NCBI GenBank assembly: GCA_944388175.1
Contig: CALXHR010000001.1
Coordinates: 1-64,000, forward strand
Direction: 5' to 3'
DNA length: 64,000 bases
From: an uncultured Gemmiger sp.
GTDB lineage: Bacteria; Bacillota; Clostridia; Oscillospirales; Ruminococcaceae
Within the stretch, counting starts at the first letter, position 1, and every line of letters begins with the position of its first letter. The position numbers and the translations under genes were made by a program. Positions 63,190 to 64,000 of the stretch are shown piece by piece. The notes under the pieces are model-generated. The model was not told the origin of the DNA and did no database searches. It was given only the letters and a program-made list of their open reading frames with translations.

Positions 63190-64000
63190 AAAAATGGTTT
63201 TTGCTCCCCTTTGCGGCGCTGGTATGGGCACCGCTGTGGCTGCTGGCCACGGCGGCGGTGACCGGCAGCGCCGAACTGCAGCTGACCTGGGGCCCGGCGC
63301 TGGCCGGCAAAGGCCAGGCCGCCTGGACGTTGCTGCCAAGCTGGCCCACGCTGCAACCCATTTTGCAGCTGCTGCTGGACACGCCGGAGTATTTTGCCGC
63401 GTTCTGGAACACCTGCGCCCAGGTGTTCCCGCAGATGGCCGGGCAGCTGACGGTCGGCGCGCCGGCGGCGTGGGCGTTGTCCCGGCTGCGGTTCCGCGGC
63501 CGGCGGGCGTTGCAGGCGCTGTATCTGATCCTGATGCTGCTGCCGTTCCAGGTCACGATGGTGCCGGCCTACCTGACGTTGAACACGCTGGGGCTGATGG
63601 ATACCGCGTGGGCGGTGGTCCTGCCCGGGGCGTTCAGCACCTTCCCGGTGTTTTTGATGCAGCGCGGGTTCGATACCGTGCCGTTGCCCTTGTTGGAAGC
63701 CGCCGCCATAGACGGCGCGGGGCCGTGGCAGCAGTTTTGGCGCATCGGCCTGCCGGTGGGGACGCCGGGCGTTTTGGCGGCGATGACTGTCAGTTTTCTG
63801 GACGCCTGGAACGCGCTGGAACAGCCGATGGTCTTTTTGCCCACACCGCTGCGCTGGCCGCTTTCGCTGTACCTTACCAACATGACCGGCCAGGACCTGG
63901 CCCTGACGATGGCGGCCAGCCTGTTTATGCTGCTGCCCGCGGTATTGATCTTTGCGTTTGGCCAGCCCTACCTCGAACAGGGCATTTTGGCCGGGGCTGT
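63186..64000 (+). CDS. ABC sugar permease, MalG/UgpE type, 3' end cut by window edge
   Basis: ATG 63186 overlaps the previous stop (ATGA) and the frame is open to the last base, about 271 codons. MKKWFLLPFAALVWAPLWLL, then the helices LILMLLPFQVTMVPAYLTLN, and the EAA loop EAAAIDGAGPWQQFWRIGLP. The sequence after LNNMTG-like LTNMTGQDLALTMAAS is the usual C-terminal end, so only a few residues should be missing. Confidence 0.92.
   Translation, partial: MKKWFLLPFAALVWAPLWLLATAAVTGSAELQLTWGPALAGKGQAAWTLLPSWPTLQPILQLLLDTPEYFAAFWNTCAQVFPQMAGQLTVGAPAAWALSRLRFRGRRALQALYLILMLLPFQVTMVPAYLTLNTLGLMDTAWAVVLPGAFSTFPVFLMQRGFDTVPLPLLEAAAIDGAGPWQQFWRIGLPVGTPGVLAAMTVSFLDAWNALEQPMVFLPTPLRWPLSLYLTNMTGQDLALTMAASLFMLLPAVLIFAFGQPYLEQGILAGA

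Noticed and set aside
62335-64000. Expected ATP-binding subunit for the ABC importer
   Set aside because: Not present in the window; it may lie beyond the right edge or be a shared ATPase elsewhere.

Overview
The window looks like chromosome from a GC-rich, anaerobic, spore-forming-lineage Firmicute of the class Clostridia. The closest feel is the Oscillospirales/Ruminococcaceae (Gemmiger, Subdoligranulum or Faecalibacterium type). This rests on the gene order, on a stand-alone [FeFe] hydrogenase, on sporulation genes (spoVM, sipL, spoIVA, bofA, yaaL-like, gerW), on many TTG and GTG starts, and on strong sigma-A promoters with 17-nt spacers. The taxonomic call is an inference, not a database result. 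Almost everything is core chromosome; one complete insertion sequence and one small two-gene island are the only accessory-looking pieces.

Layout. 1-5900: an rRNA methyltransferase (cut by the left edge) with an AraC regulator, divergent from galactokinase; then, on the minus strand, rpmB, a DUF4250 microprotein and an ATP-grasp enzyme. 5967-7108: an IS481-like element with 26-bp direct repeats. 7166-11212: M50 protease, scpA, scpB, a DUF2953 protein, gerW and rluB. 11362-14551: a biotin-dependent carboxyltransferase cassette resembling transcarboxylase (12S-like, biotin carrier, 5S-like). 14701-26771: the classic yicC-remA-gmk-priA-def-fmt-rsmB-rlmN-prpC-prkC-rsgA-thiN run, with rpoZ, coaBC and rpe missing. 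26835-30531: a spore-envelope block with a 22-codon spoVM, sipL, spoIVA, a yaaL-like gene and bofA. 30572-30919: rnpB (RNase P RNA).

31104-32044: a two-gene minus-strand island with a sigma-factor-like protein. 32334-37964: an RluA-type pseudouridine synthase, an M23 peptidase, murA, a walJ-like gene and rlmH. 38051-41056 (minus): [FeFe] hydrogenase and mtaB. 41188-48593: a DacF-type D-Ala-D-Ala carboxypeptidase, pgi, a small P-loop protein, yceD-rpmF, a DUF512 radical-SAM protein, der and plsY. 48823-56054: the complete F1Fo ATP synthase operon, whose c subunit carries two ion-site carboxylates and so is probably Na+-coupled. 56145-56221: tRNA-Pro(GGG). 56343-57762 (minus): a VanZ-like protein and a P1/DmpA peptidase. 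57923-64000: a two-component system divergent from a carbohydrate-type ABC importer. Both promoters of that divergent pair carry the same 11-bp-period direct repeat at the same distance from the -10, which points to the response regulator controlling both sides. The second permease is cut by the right edge.

Most genes are housekeeping. The points most worth a second look are the spoVM micro-gene and its cluster, the two-carboxylate c ring, the matched operators at 59921-60001, the transcarboxylase-like cassette, the IS with its long direct repeats and a perfect internal palindrome, and the sigma-like island. I did not find an obviously new defence or mobile system.
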